From contig CALFBH010000037.1 of the NCBI GenBank assembly GCA_937951615.1, positions 1 to 52,718 on the forward strand: DNA of 52,718 nt, given 5' to 3'. The notes beneath the pieces were generated by a model. It was not told the origin of the DNA. It saw only the letters and a program-made list of their open reading frames with translations, and ran no database searches. Positions 7,331 to 15,597 of the stretch are shown here, piece by piece; the first letter of the stretch is position 1, and each line of letters begins with the position of its first letter. Source of the stretch: an uncultured Saprospiraceae bacterium. GTDB lineage: Bacteria; Bacteroidota; Bacteroidia; Chitinophagales; Saprospiraceae. A program made the translations under genes and the position numbers.

Positions 7331-8518
7331 ATGAAAAATATCATTACTTCCTTACTCATTACTTTATTCGCTGTCGCTCATACACAGGCAGAAGGCATAG
7401 AATTTTTTGAAGGCACCTGGAAAGAAGCCCTAGAAGCGGCAGCCAAGCAGGACAAACTGATCTTTGTGGATGCTTACACTACCTGGTGTGGACCCTGCAA
7501 ACGGATGGCGAAAGATATATTCCCATTGAAGGATGTTGGCGAATTTTATAATGCCAATTTTATCAACATGAAGATGGATATGGAGAAAGGGGAAGGACGT
7601 ACCATACGGTCTAAATATGGTGTAAACGCTTTCCCGACTTTTCTGTTTGTCAATGGTTCGGGCGAATTGCAATACAAAAGCAAAGGCGGCAAACCTGCGC
7701 CAGCATTTATCAAAATGGGGAAGGAAGCCCTGAATCGTTTTGATAATAGCGGACAATTTGCAGAGCAATATGAGGAAGGCAGTCGCGAGCCGGAATTGCT
7801 GTACAAATATGCCATTGCATTGGCGAAAGCCAATAAAGAAAACAAAGTAAAAGTGGCCAATGAATACCTCAAAACTCAAAAGCCACTGAGTACAAATATG
7901 GCAAAAGATGAAAATCTAAACTTCCTGTTTCATTGCGCAACAGAAGCAGATTCTCGTATTTTCAATTTGTTTTTAGACCATAAAGATGCCATTCAAAAAG
8001 TACATGGCGAAGATGCGGTCAATAAGCGAATCGAAAAAGCCTGTAACAGCACCGTAGAAAAAGCCATCAGCTATAAAAGCCCTGAATTGCTGGAAGAAGC
8101 GAAGACCAAAATGGCGAAAAGTTCAGCAGCCGGTAATTTTGCCATGATGAGTGATTTGCGGTATTTTGAAGGCACAGAAGATGGGGCACAATTTGCAAAA
8201 ACGGCAGAGAAATACCTGAAAGTAGTTGGTAAAAATAATGCCGTAGAACTGCATAAAATGGCGACTCGTGCGATTGATAATTTTGGAGACAACCAAAAAG
8301 TACTGGGAAAAGCCACGCAGTGGGCAGACAAAGCAGCAGAGAATGGCGGTACACTCGAATACATCCTCACACTCGCGAATTTGCAATACATGAGTGGAAA
8401 ATATCCACAGGCACTCAAGACGCTAAGCAAAGCGGAAGGCATGGCCAGCGATAAAGATAAAGGAGCAGCAAGAACAATTGATTTGCTCAAAAGGAAGGTA
8501 GCTGACGCTACTAAATAA
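7331..8518 (+). CDS. Secreted thioredoxin-domain protein, copy 1
   Basis: A 395-residue exported protein. The signal peptide (about 1-20, ending HTQA) is followed by a thioredoxin fold (about 25-135) with the active site WCGPC at residues 52-56 and the cis-Pro region AFPTF. The remaining 250 residues are helical and charged, with TPR-like repeats near the C-terminus (NLQYMSGKYPQALKTLSKAE). It is expected to act as a periplasmic disulfide reductase or chaperone-like thiol protein. A paralogue follows directly at 8638 with the same architecture, giving a tandem duplication; the motifs VDAYTTWCGPCK and VGEFYNANFIN are almost identical in the two. Partners are unknown. Confidence 0.88.
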   Translation: MKNIITSLLITLFAVAHTQAEGIEFFEGTWKEALEAAAKQDKLIFVDAYTTWCGPCKRMAKDIFPLKDVGEFYNANFINMKMDMEKGEGRTIRSKYGVNAFPTFLFVNGSGELQYKSKGGKPAPAFIKMGKEALNRFDNSGQFAEQYEEGSREPELLYKYAIALAKANKENKVKVANEYLKTQKPLSTNMAKDENLNFLFHCATEADSRIFNLFLDHKDAIQKVHGEDAVNKRIEKACNSTVEKAISYKSPELLEEAKTKMAKSSAAGNFAMMSDLRYFEGTEDGAQFAKTAEKYLKVVGKNNAVELHKMATRAIDNFGDNQKVLGKATQWADKAAENGGTLEYILTLANLQYMSGKYPQALKTLSKAEGMASDKDKGAARTIDLLKRKVADATK

Positions 8519-8520
8519 GA

Positions 8521-8622
8521 CCAGAGAAGCGAGAGACGAGACCATTCCATTGCGAGAAGCGAGACTTACGACGTAAAAGATCCCGCTTCTCGCAGCGTAG
8601 CGGTCTCGCTTCTCGCTTCTCA
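8521..8622. repeat. Paired inverted tracts between the thioredoxin genes
   Basis: GAGAAGCGAGA-type words follow the first gene and TCTCGCTTCTC-type words precede the second. GAGAAGCGAGAC (8556-8567) can pair with GTCTCGCTTCTC (8611-8622), and further pairs lie inside. It is a long intergenic foldback with the same polarity as other tracts in the window. Confidence 0.65.
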
Positions 8623-8637
8623 ATAAATCACAGATAC

Positions 8638-9795
8638 ATGAAAAATACAATCCTCCTCATTTTGCTTTTTGTCAGCTCGCTGGCAACGGCGCAAATCCAG
8701 TTTACACAAGACAACTGGCAAACAGTATTGGCGCACGCGAAATCGCAAAATCGCTATGTATTTGTAGATGCTTACACGACTTGGTGTGGGCCATGTAAGG
8801 TCATGGACAGAGATGTGTTTGCACAGCCCAATGTTGGCGATTTTTATAATGCTAATTTCATCAATGTCAAGTTGAACATGGAGCAGGGAGATGGACCGGC
8901 AGTGGCGCGGCAATTTGGCGTGTATGCTTATCCGACGTATCTGTTTTTGTCGCCAGAAGGCGAGTTGGTGCATCGAAGCCAGGGCATACAGGCGCCCGAC
9001 CGTTTTATCGAACTCGGCAAAGCTGGTCTGGATCCTAAGCGACAGTGGACTCGTTTATCTGCTTTGTACAATAAAGGAGACCGCAGCCCTGAGGTCTTGC
9101 GCAATTACACCATCGCAAGCTACGAAACAGGGAATCGGATTTACTCCAATCTGGCAGAAAAATATCTGGAAACGCAGTCGGACTGGACGACCTATGAGAA
9201 CATGGAATTTCTGCTGCGTTATGCTGATGATTTTGACGATAAGCCGATGCAGTTTGTGCTGAACAATAGAGAAACATTCAATGCTGCTTTTGGAGCAGAA
9301 CGGGTCAATAAGCAATTGAAAAGTTCTATTTCTAGTAAGCTGTTTAGTCCTTATGGACCCAAGCTATCTTTGGAGGAAGTGGATAAAACTTTTCAGAAAA
9401 CATTTCCTGGGCAGGCAGAACAATATGGATTAGAATTTCGCATTTTGTTTTACGATATGGCGAAAGACCGGAAAAAATTCATGGAAACTGTGGAGCAATA
9501 TATGGACACTTATTCGTCTAGTGACTGGTCGGAGTTGAATTCTTATGCCTGGCGTTTTTATGAATATGCAGACAGCAATACTCAGCTACAAAAAGCATTG
9601 AGCTGGGCTCTGATGTCGGTCAGTCTGGAAAGTAATTTTTATAATACGGATACTGTAGCTGCTTTGTACTATAAGCTCGGCGATCAGCAGAATGCTCGAA
9701 GATATGCCAAGAAAGCGATTAAGTATGCACAAGAAACCGGAGAGGATTTTTCGCCTACGATGGATTTGATGTTGAAGATTAATCAGATGAACTAA
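8638..9795 (+). CDS. Secreted thioredoxin-domain protein, copy 2
   Basis: A 385-residue paralogue of the preceding gene. The signal peptide ends at about residue 19 (SLATA). The thioredoxin fold carries WCGPC at 49-53 and the cis-Pro segment AYPTY, and a long helical C-terminal region follows. Similarity to copy 1 is high around the active site and low in the C-terminal half, so the duplication is old and the two may have different clients. The 119-bp spacer between them is filled by an inverted repeat. Periplasmic redox function is inferred from the fold and the signal peptide. It is followed by a T/G-rich tract and then a lipoprotein gene. Confidence 0.87.
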   Translation: MKNTILLILLFVSSLATAQIQFTQDNWQTVLAHAKSQNRYVFVDAYTTWCGPCKVMDRDVFAQPNVGDFYNANFINVKLNMEQGDGPAVARQFGVYAYPTYLFLSPEGELVHRSQGIQAPDRFIELGKAGLDPKRQWTRLSALYNKGDRSPEVLRNYTIASYETGNRIYSNLAEKYLETQSDWTTYENMEFLLRYADDFDDKPMQFVLNNRETFNAAFGAERVNKQLKSSISSKLFSPYGPKLSLEEVDKTFQKTFPGQAEQYGLEFRILFYDMAKDRKKFMETVEQYMDTYSSSDWSELNSYAWRFYEYADSNTQLQKALSWALMSVSLESNFYNTDTVAALYYKLGDQQNARRYAKKAIKYAQETGEDFSPTMDLMLKINQMN

Positions 9796-9796
9796 A

Positions 9797-9833
9797 GTGT
9801 GTTGATGTGTTGTGGTGTTAATGTGTTGTTGTT
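9797..9833 (+). repeat. T/G-rich word tract after thioredoxin copy 2
   Basis: Repeats of GTGTTGATGTGTTGTGG fill the whole gap between two plus-strand genes. The same vocabulary appears, as complement, after the epimerase gene at 13155-13198 and before the gene at 26998. Confidence 0.6.
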
Positions 9834-10529
9834 ATGATTCGAGTTTTTCTATTCATTATAGTGCTTGTTTTTCTTCAATCTTGTGGAAATGAAAGGGAGC
9901 AGCGTGCGGCACAATTAGCCGAACAAAAAAAGGATTCTCTACTAACTGTCAGGCTACAGTTGATGAGGAAAATGGCAGAAAGAGAGGCTGCCCAAATAGA
10001 ACTTAATAATCTCTATCAAAATAGACGGTATAATCCTGATTCAATAAGCGACTCACTCATTATAGCTTATGAAATTCACTGTCCATGGGAATGTGGTCAT
10101 CGTAATTTATTTACAAATAGAACAGGCAAGGAAAAAGTAATTTCCAGGGCATCGTTTTTAGAATTAATTCAAGTTTTAGATACTCCAAAAACGTATGGCG
10201 GATATACTGCTGCGTGTTTTCACCCAAAAGTTGGAGTTATAAGCTATGATGCTAAAAAAAGACCTCAAAGCTATATCGGAATTTGCTTGAGTTGTAATAA
10301 TCAGACTTCTAATATTGATTTTGATGATGGGGTAACCAATAAAACTACTCGATATGGCTACTCTAAAAACGGGCGCCATAAAATCCGAAATATCTTGAAT
10401 CAGTGGGGCTTCGACCATTCCAAGTCATATTCATCTTTCGATTCAAAGCAAGAGTATGGAGACTTTTTGAAAAGGGAAGGATGGAGTGCTGAAAAGATTG
10501 AAGAAGAGCTGAAAGGGCCTTATAAGTAA
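9834..10529 (+). CDS. Lipoprotein with paired cysteine motifs
   Basis: A 231-residue lipoprotein of unknown function. The signal ends in a lipobox LQSC with the lipidated Cys at 17. A charged helical stretch (about 20-60) precedes a globular part with CPWEC (83-87), a single Cys128, and CLSC (151-154); together these could bind a metal such as zinc or be redox-active. The C-terminus (DFLKREGWSAEKIEEELKGP) is helical. No family was recognised. The position after two thioredoxin-domain proteins makes a disulfide or metal connection plausible, but that is inference. Confidence 0.7.
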   Translation: MIRVFLFIIVLVFLQSCGNEREQRAAQLAEQKKDSLLTVRLQLMRKMAEREAAQIELNNLYQNRRYNPDSISDSLIIAYEIHCPWECGHRNLFTNRTGKEKVISRASFLELIQVLDTPKTYGGYTAACFHPKVGVISYDAKKRPQSYIGICLSCNNQTSNIDFDDGVTNKTTRYGYSKNGRHKIRNILNQWGFDHSKSYSSFDSKQEYGDFLKREGWSAEKIEEELKGPYK

Positions 10530-10537
10530 GCGTATGC

Positions 10538-10612
10538 CAGTTTATTTTGCTCCGCAAAATGCCCTCTAATATACCAATCACTAATCACCAATACTCCAGT
10601 CACCAATCACCT
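10538..10612. repeat. Small hairpin and word tract between convergent genes
   Basis: ATTTTGC-TCC-GCAAAAT (10545-10561) is a perfect hairpin, similar to those at 4941 and 28476. From about 10565 come ACCAATCACTAATCACC-type words, which read T/G-rich after the stop of the minus-strand acetyltransferase gene and also supply its last codons. Confidence 0.6.
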
Positions 10613-11072
10613 TCACCATTTCCTGATTTTGTAGATTGCTCCTCACCACTTCATAGCCCAGTTTTTTGTAAATATGAATCGCTCGTTTATTGTCCATAAA
10701 TACATTAAGCAAGATGCTTTGTATGCCTAATGTTGCTAGTTTCTTTTCCAGCAATAGCATGGTTTGTTGTCCGTATTCTTGATTTTGGAAAACCTCAAAA
10801 ATAAGTATCTGCACCAGAAAAGCCGCTGGCTTATCAAGTTGAACAAATAATCCTCCGATTACCCTGTCTTCGGTATTAGCCAAAGTCCAGAAGATGGTAT
10901 TTTTTGTGGCTTGTCCGTGCGGCAATAATTCAGCATGTTCCTTTTTGGATTCTTCTAATGCTTTTTTGTGTGACCAGTCAAAATGATGTGCCATATCTTT
11001 TGCTAGTTGTTCGACTTCATAGCCCATAAAGGTGGTGTATTCTGCTGGGGTCATCGCTTGAAATTGTAGCAT
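10581..11072 (-). CDS. GNAT family N-acetyltransferase
   Basis: A 163-residue acetyltransferase of the GNAT fold, which transfers an acetyl group from acetyl-CoA. The N-terminal part (YEVEQLAKDMA...) resembles acetyltransferases of small molecules. The acetyl-CoA-binding region is around FQNQEYGQQTMLLLEKKL, a variant of the Q/RxxGxG/A loop, and the closing motif NKRAIHIYKKLGYEVV is typical. The final residues VIGDWSIGD are encoded by the word-like repeat found in other spacers, so the original C-terminus has probably been overwritten by repeat sequence. The substrate is unknown. It is convergent with the lipoprotein gene. Confidence 0.82.
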   Translation of the reverse strand: MLQFQAMTPAEYTTFMGYEVEQLAKDMAHHFDWSHKKALEESKKEHAELLPHGQATKNTIFWTLANTEDRVIGGLFVQLDKPAAFLVQILIFEVFQNQEYGQQTMLLLEKKLATLGIQSILLNVFMDNKRAIHIYKKLGYEVVRSNLQNQEMVKVIGDWSIGD

Positions 11073-11158
11073 AATATGGTTTACTTATTTTAGAGCGGAC
11101 TTGGGATTTGTAGTTTTAAGATTTGAAACATGTTTAAATGTTGCTACGCATAAAAATA

Positions 11159-11188
11159 TTGTAATCAATATTTTTTTTGTTATCTTTG
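11159..11188 (+). promoter_or_regulatory. Bacteroidota-type promoter for the DUF805 gene
   Basis: TTG at 11159-11161 and TATCTTTG at 11181-11188 are 19 nt apart, matching the -33/-7 consensus of the Bacteroidota primary sigma factor. The DUF805 start codon is about 150 nt downstream, implying a fairly long leader. Confidence 0.55.
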
Positions 11189-11337
11189 AAGCTGATTTAG
11201 CAAAGATACACAAAAACCAAAGCCCTATACTACAATACAAGCCGTTGATTTTGACGACCCCGTCAAAATAATGTTGGTCTAAACCACACATAAAATTATT
11301 TTCATTTACTAACCAATTTTCAAAAGTTTAATTTACT

Positions 11338-11733
11338 ATGAGTGCTTTTAATTATTACAAGGAAGCTTTTACGAAAAAATTTGCCGATTTCAATGGACGG
11401 GCAAGAAGGAGTGAGTTTTGGTACTTCACACTATTTAATACGATAGTGGCAGTTGTGCTAAACTTAATTGACGGAGTTACTGGAATGCCCATTTTAGGAG
11501 GTATTTACAGTCTAGCTGCTTTAATTCCAGGTATTGCTGTGGGAGTAAGACGACTACATGATACAGGTAAAAGTGGATGGTGGTATCTTATAGCATTTAC
11601 GATTATCGGAATTATTCCTTTGATTGTATTCTGGGCGATGGATAGCACATCTGGCTCAAATAAATTCGGCGCAAATCCAAAAGGTATTGGTTCTGACCAA
11701 CCTGCGGATCATTTAATTAGCGATGAAGCCTAA
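11338..11733 (+). CDS. DUF805 family membrane protein
   Basis: A 131-residue inner-membrane protein of the DUF805 family. The N-terminal segment FNGRARRSEFWYFTLF is the family signature, and GVRRLHDTGKSGWWYLI matches the conserved RRLHDxGxSGWW motif. Three to four hydrophobic helices are expected. The function of the family is not established. The C-terminal tail is short and polar (GSNKFGANPKGIGSDQ). A perfect 34-bp palindrome follows as a likely terminator, and beyond it lies a truncated second DUF805 gene, the trace of a tandem duplication. Confidence 0.9.
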   Translation: MSAFNYYKEAFTKKFADFNGRARRSEFWYFTLFNTIVAVVLNLIDGVTGMPILGGIYSLAALIPGIAVGVRRLHDTGKSGWWYLIAFTIIGIIPLIVFWAMDSTSGSNKFGANPKGIGSDQPADHLISDEA

Positions 11734-11759
11734 TTTGGCGATCATGATATGAGTTTTTA

Positions 11760-11793
11760 GTCCGCCCAAAAATCTATAGATTTTTGGGCGGAC
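11760..11793 (+). terminator. Perfect 34-bp palindrome after DUF805
   Basis: GTCCGCCCAAAAATCTA and its exact complement form an uninterrupted palindrome, followed by TTGTCTTTAATTT. It probably acts as a terminator between the intact and the truncated DUF805 genes. A perfect palindrome with no loop is unusual, and it could also be a protein-binding site. Confidence 0.6.
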
Positions 11794-11822
11794 TTGTCTT
11801 TAATTTCAAAAACAAACTACTT

Positions 11823-11945
11823 ATGTCCCCATTTGGATATTTCAAAAACTGCTACACAAAAAAATATGTAGACTTTAAGGGTCGAGCTAGGAGAAGTGTT
11901 TCAACTAAATCGCTCCAAAATCAATACGGAGTATTGACTTATTGA
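11823..11945 (+). pseudogene. Truncated DUF805 paralogue
   Basis: The 40-codon frame begins MSPFGYFKNCYTKKYVDF and then KGRARRS, matching the N-terminus of the intact DUF805 protein (YYKEAFTKKFADF, NGRARRS). After the Arg-rich signature it runs into unrelated codons (VSTKSLQNQYGVLTY) and stops. All membrane helices are lost, so it is a remnant of a second tandem copy. Confidence 0.75.
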
Positions 11946-11985
11946 ACAACATATAAAAGAGCCAAACGTAATAGAGTCTTGAGTC

Positions 11986-12017
11986 CATTCATTCATTCAT
12001 TCATTCATTCATTCATT
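11986..12017 (-). repeat. CATT tetranucleotide array at the rlmN 3' end
   Basis: Eight copies of CATT (GAATGAATG on the rlmN strand) end five bases before the rlmN stop codon. Being a perfect simple repeat it is prone to slippage. Related ATGAATGATGAACG words lie upstream of yidC. Confidence 0.8.
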
Positions 12018-12021
12018 TCAT

Positions 12022-13056
12022 TCACTCCTTGTTCGCCAACTGCCCACAGGCGGCGTCGATATCCCGTCCACGACTACGGCGTACCGTTACATTCACACCA
12101 TGATCCGATAAATAGCCGGAAAACACATCTAGTCGGTCTTCTTCCGATTTGTTAAAAGGTGCATTATCAATGGCGTTATATTCGATGATATTGATTTTTA
12201 CTGGAAAACTTCTGCACAGTTTAGCAAGGCGTTTGGCATCGCCGATACTGTCATTGAAGTTATTGAAAGCGATGTATTCGTAAGTAATTCGGTTGTCTGT
12301 TTTTTCATGAAAATAAATCAAGGCTTCCATCAGCGTGGCAAGGTTGTTTTGCTCATTGATGGGCATGATTTCATTGCGCTTTTCATCGTCGGCAGCGTGG
12401 AGCGAGAGGGCGAGGTTGAACCGGACGCCATCATCAGCCAGTTTTTTTATCATCTTCGAAATACCAGCCGTACTGACTGTAATCCGCTTTGGCGACATGT
12501 TCAGTCCTTCTGGCGAAGTCAGGTGTTCTATACTTTGTAAGACATTTTTATAAGCCAACAAAGGCTCACCCATACCCATATATACAATATTGGTCAGCGG
12601 CAGCCCAAACTTTTCCATTGCCTGCTCATTTACCATCGTCACCTGATCATAAATTTCGCCCGGATCGAGATTGCGTTCGCGCTTCATCCGCCCAGTCGCA
12701 CAGAAGGAACAGCTCAGGCTACACCCTACCTGCGAAGATACACAAACCGTAAAACGTTTTTCAGAAGCAACAGGAATCAACACCGATTCAATCAAATGTC
12801 CGTCATGCAATCGAAAACGGGTTTTTATAGTGCCATCGTTGCTATGTTGTACTTTATCCATGACGATAGGACGCAGCAGGAATTTTTCCTCCAATAGTTT
12901 TCTCAATGGCTTGGAAAGGTTGGTCATATCCGCAAAAGAACGCGCACTTTTTTGCCACAGCCATTCATATACCTGCTTGGCGCGAAAGCGTTTTTCACCA
13001 ATCTCCAAAAAGAAGTCGGTCAGTTCTGTTAAATTCAATAAGCGAATATCTTGCAT
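12022..13056 (-). CDS. rlmN: 23S rRNA/tRNA adenosine-C2 methyltransferase RlmN
   Basis: Radical-SAM enzyme that methylates C2 of A2503 in 23S rRNA and of A37 in some tRNAs. The start is set at 13056 (MQDIRLLNLTELTDF), giving 344 residues; 26 further upstream codons are translated CAA/ACA repeat and are not credible. The [4Fe-4S] cluster motif CSLSCSFC supplies Cys112, 116 and 119. The two mechanistic cysteines are likely Cys105 (VCVSSQVGC) and Cys337 (AACGQL). GMGEPL and FNLALSLHA are standard family segments. It is downstream of the TIGR01777 epimerase gene on the same strand, separated by a 143-bp spacer that can fold into one long hairpin. Confidence 0.95.
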   Translation of the reverse strand: MQDIRLLNLTELTDFFLEIGEKRFRAKQVYEWLWQKSARSFADMTNLSKPLRKLLEEKFLLRPIVMDKVQHSNDGTIKTRFRLHDGHLIESVLIPVASEKRFTVCVSSQVGCSLSCSFCATGRMKRERNLDPGEIYDQVTMVNEQAMEKFGLPLTNIVYMGMGEPLLAYKNVLQSIEHLTSPEGLNMSPKRITVSTAGISKMIKKLADDGVRFNLALSLHAADDEKRNEIMPINEQNNLATLMEALIYFHEKTDNRITYEYIAFNNFNDSIGDAKRLAKLCRSFPVKINIIEYNAIDNAPFNKSEEDRLDVFSGYLSDHGVNVTVRRSRGRDIDAACGQLANKE

Positions 13057-13058
13057 TT

Positions 13059-13198
13059 TGTTGTGTTGTTGTGTTGTCGTGTTGTTGTGTTGTCGTGTTG
13101 TCGTGTTTGTTTTGCGGATGTAGTGATAATTCATGAATTATCGCAACCGCAAAACAAATCACATCAACACACGCACACACCAACACCTCAACACACTT
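13059..13198. repeat. Paired inverted word tracts and hairpin between epimerase and rlmN
   Basis: The left half (13059-13110) is T/G-rich (TTGTGTTGTCGTG words) and the right half (13155-13198) is A/C-rich (CACATCAACACACG words), so the halves are complementary. In the middle GTTTTGCGG (13109-13117) pairs with CCGCAAAAC (13147-13155) around a perfect 18-bp palindrome GATAATTCATGAATTATC (13125-13142). Confidence 0.75.
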
Positions 13199-13199
13199 T

Positions 13200-14114
13200 T
13201 CAAATCCCCCGCGCTATCAAATCTCTCACCGCAGTTTCTAGCTCAGGATGTTCAAAATCAAAACCTGTTGCCTGTATTTTATCTGCATTTACCCGACTGC
13301 CGTGCAGTACAATATCCGCCATTTCGCCCATCGCAAGACGGAGCGTGAAAGCGGGTGTCGGCAGCAGCAGACTTTTTTTATCCATTGCTTTCGACAGTGT
13401 TTGTACAAAAACTTTATTGGTGACTGGATTAGGCGCGACGGCATTATAAGCTCCACGTATGTCCTCATGCTCAATAGCATATTGAAACATTTTCGCCAGA
13501 TCATCAATATGTATCCACGAATAATATTGGCTTCCATCGCCAAACCAAGCCCCCACATTTGCCTTGAAACTCAGCATCATTTTGGGCAATGCGCCATCTA
13601 CTGTCGACAAAACAATACCTATCCGCAATAAAGCTACTCGAATACCCAAGGACACCACTTCATCAGCGGCCAATTCCCAGCGCACGGTCGTTTCCGACAA
13701 AAAACCTTTGTCGGCGGGCGGCGATTTTTCAATCAGTATTTCATCGCCCCGATTGCCATAATAACCAATAGCGGAAGCAGAAATAAAAGACTTCGGCAAT
13801 TTGTCCAATCGCTTGAGTTTTTTTGCCAGTAGGCTGATGCTTTTTACTCGGCTATCTATTGCAATTTTCTTGAACTTCTTCGTCCAACGCTGGCTAGCAA
13901 CATTGGCACCAGCCAAATGAATAATATGATCAGCTTGCAGCAGTGCAGTTTCATCTATATAGCCTTCTTCAATATCCCAGCGATAAGCTGGAAATGCAGT
14001 ATTCAGGTTTTCTTTTCTACTCAGATGTATCACTCGGTAACCACTTGTCGTCAACATATAGCTGAGTCTTTGGCCGACTAAGCCCGTTCCTCCTGTGATG
14101 AGTATCGTGTCCAT
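13200..14114 (-). CDS. TIGR01777 family NAD-dependent epimerase/dehydratase (YfcH-like)
   Basis: A 304-residue extended-SDR protein of the TIGR01777/SDR39U1 group. The Rossmann motif GGTGLVG is at residues 8-14. ISASAIGYYG carries the catalytic-type Ser and Tyr, and SWIHIDDLA is a family signature. The C-terminal DUF1731-like part includes PTPAFTLRLAMGEMA and closes near LETAVRDLIARGI. The substrate is unknown for the family. A -7 box TAGTTTTG lies at 14143-14150 just upstream. It precedes rlmN on the same strand and may be cotranscribed with it. Confidence 0.9.
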   Translation of the reverse strand: MDTILITGGTGLVGQRLSYMLTTSGYRVIHLSRKENLNTAFPAYRWDIEEGYIDETALLQADHIIHLAGANVASQRWTKKFKKIAIDSRVKSISLLAKKLKRLDKLPKSFISASAIGYYGNRGDEILIEKSPPADKGFLSETTVRWELAADEVVSLGIRVALLRIGIVLSTVDGALPKMMLSFKANVGAWFGDGSQYYSWIHIDDLAKMFQYAIEHEDIRGAYNAVAPNPVTNKVFVQTLSKAMDKKSLLLPTPAFTLRLAMGEMADIVLHGSRVNADKIQATGFDFEHPELETAVRDLIARGI

Positions 14115-14142
14115 GTATTTAAGTTGAGTTTGATTTCTGATA

Positions 14143-14150
14143 CAAAACTA
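14143..14150 (-). promoter_or_regulatory. Candidate -7 promoter element of the epimerase gene
   Basis: The minus strand reads TAGTTTTG, fitting TAnnTTTG, about 29 nt upstream of the start codon. No convincing -33 TTG was found at the usual spacing, so the promoter is only half supported. Confidence 0.4.
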
Positions 14151-14273
14151 ATGTTTTTCGGGCAGTATTGTTCATAAAATGTAAAAACGGATACTTTAAC
14201 ATGCCATTTAATTAAATAAATTTCAAACTATAAAAAAATGTCCTTACCTTTCAAAACAGATGACGACATAAAT

Positions 14274-14325
14274 AGTATGTCTAAACCCCTATAATTGAGC
14301 GAAAGCGAGTAAATTTAGACATACT
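14274..14325 (+). promoter_or_regulatory. Inverted repeat in the leader of the T9SS protein gene
   Basis: AGTATGTCTAAA (14274-14285) pairs perfectly with TTTAGACATACT (14314-14325) across a 28-nt loop, ending 14 nt before the start codon at 14340. It could be a leader hairpin affecting translation or mRNA stability, or a dyad operator. No terminator-like T tract follows. Confidence 0.5.
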
Positions 14326-14339
14326 CTAAAAAACATAAA

Positions 14340-15482
14340 ATGAAAAAAACTATACTCTTTATCTTCAGTATCTTATGTACCGTTTCGGCTATTGCCCAAA
14401 TCACGGTAACAGATGCTGTATTCCCCGCAGCAGGTGATCTCTTGTTTACTGCAATGGATTCCGCTACAGTAGGCGTGGTCATTACCCCCGCTTCTGCTAC
14501 GGCACAAACCTGGGACTTTTCTTATTATTGGCCACAATCTGCCGATACGACCGAAGTACAGGCAGCTTCAGCAGGAACAGCTTTTGCTGATTTTCCCAAT
14601 TCAGATGTTATTCTCAGCTTCCTCGGCGGCGAAGGTTATTTTGACACGGATAATCAAACACTAGAATTGCTAGGTTTTGCTGGCGATATTGGTTTTGGTT
14701 TGCCACTGCCTTTACTGGTACAGTTTAATCCAACCTCCACCCAAATGAGTACGCCAGTTTCTTATCCATACAATTTTAGCGATGATTTTGCCTTTACGCA
14801 AACATTGTCCTCAGATGTACTTCCATTTCTGGACAGCCTCGGCTTGCCCGTAGAAATTGATTCTGTGCGAGTCAATTATTCTGCTGACCGCAGTGATGAG
14901 GTGGATGCCTGGGGAACACTAACGACCTATACTGGCACTTATGATGTGTTGCGTTTGAGAAAAGAAGAAATTACCAACACAGAAATTCTGATTTTGACAG
15001 ATTTGCCAATTGTTGGACCAACTTGGGTCGATCCGGCAATTCTTGGGTTTGAAGTGCCTGGCGCAGGACTGGACACCACTTACACTTACGACTTCATCAG
15101 TGAATTCGACAAAGAGCCTATCATGTCTGTCAATCAAAATGCCGTACAGGAAACGACAAGCATCACTTATAAAGTTGACCCAAATAATTTATATGTCGAT
15201 GTACAGTATGTACAAGGCAGAGACTACGAAATCACAGCTTTCCCAAATCCTGTTGTCAGTCAATTAACCATAGCACTTAAAGGACTTCCTGCAGATGCTT
15301 ATACCGTCAAAATATACAGCATTATTGGCAATCAGATTATACAAGAAAAGCAGACCGTCGGCGCAAATGCCCGAATGACCACCAATACCTCCAAACTAAA
15401 ACGGGGAACTTATTTATACAGCGTAACGAATAGCTCAGGACAAATCCTGACGACTAAGCGATTTGTGAAAACAAATCCATAA
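14340..15482 (+). CDS. Secreted protein with T9SS type A sorting domain
   Basis: A 380-residue exported protein. The signal peptide MKKTILFIFSILCTVSAIAQ is followed by a beta-rich region of unknown fold (about 21-295). The C-terminal T9SS type A sorting domain starts at about residue 299 (ITAFPNPVVSQLTIAL), continues through YTVKIYSIIGNQI and LKRGTYLYSVTNSSG, and ends TTKRFVKTNP. The protein should cross the outer membrane by type IX secretion and be anchored or released. No catalytic motif was recognised. A strong terminator follows. The next gene, a secreted amylase, uses the same export route. Confidence 0.87.
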   Translation: MKKTILFIFSILCTVSAIAQITVTDAVFPAAGDLLFTAMDSATVGVVITPASATAQTWDFSYYWPQSADTTEVQAASAGTAFADFPNSDVILSFLGGEGYFDTDNQTLELLGFAGDIGFGLPLPLLVQFNPTSTQMSTPVSYPYNFSDDFAFTQTLSSDVLPFLDSLGLPVEIDSVRVNYSADRSDEVDAWGTLTTYTGTYDVLRLRKEEITNTEILILTDLPIVGPTWVDPAILGFEVPGAGLDTTYTYDFISEFDKEPIMSVNQNAVQETTSITYKVDPNNLYVDVQYVQGRDYEITAFPNPVVSQLTIALKGLPADAYTVKIYSIIGNQIIQEKQTVGANARMTTNTSKLKRGTYLYSVTNSSGQILTTKRFVKTNP

Positions 15483-15505
15483 AATTCTTTCTTTCTTTTA
15501 AATAC

Positions 15506-15540
15506 AAATCCCTCCATTCTTTGAATTGAGGGATTTTTTT
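15506..15540 (+). terminator. Intrinsic terminator after the T9SS protein gene
   Basis: AAATCCCTC (15506-15514) pairs perfectly with GAGGGATTT (15528-15536) across a 13-nt loop and leads into a run of T. It lies 24 nt past the stop codon. Confidence 0.85.
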
Positions 15541-15597
15541 ATTTCTAATGGTGTAACATCCATACATTCTTCCTATTTTTAAAACACAAAACGTACC

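Noticed and set aside
11085-11291. Minus-strand frame of 68 codons upstream of DUF805
   Set aside because: It covers the plus-strand promoter TTG-N19-TATCTTTG and has no ribosome-binding context or family resemblance.
12022-13134. Longer RlmN frame with 26 extra N-terminal residues
   Set aside because: The extra residues are Thr/Gln/Asn/His runs translated from CAA/ACA repeats. The Met at 13056 gives the normal family N-terminus.
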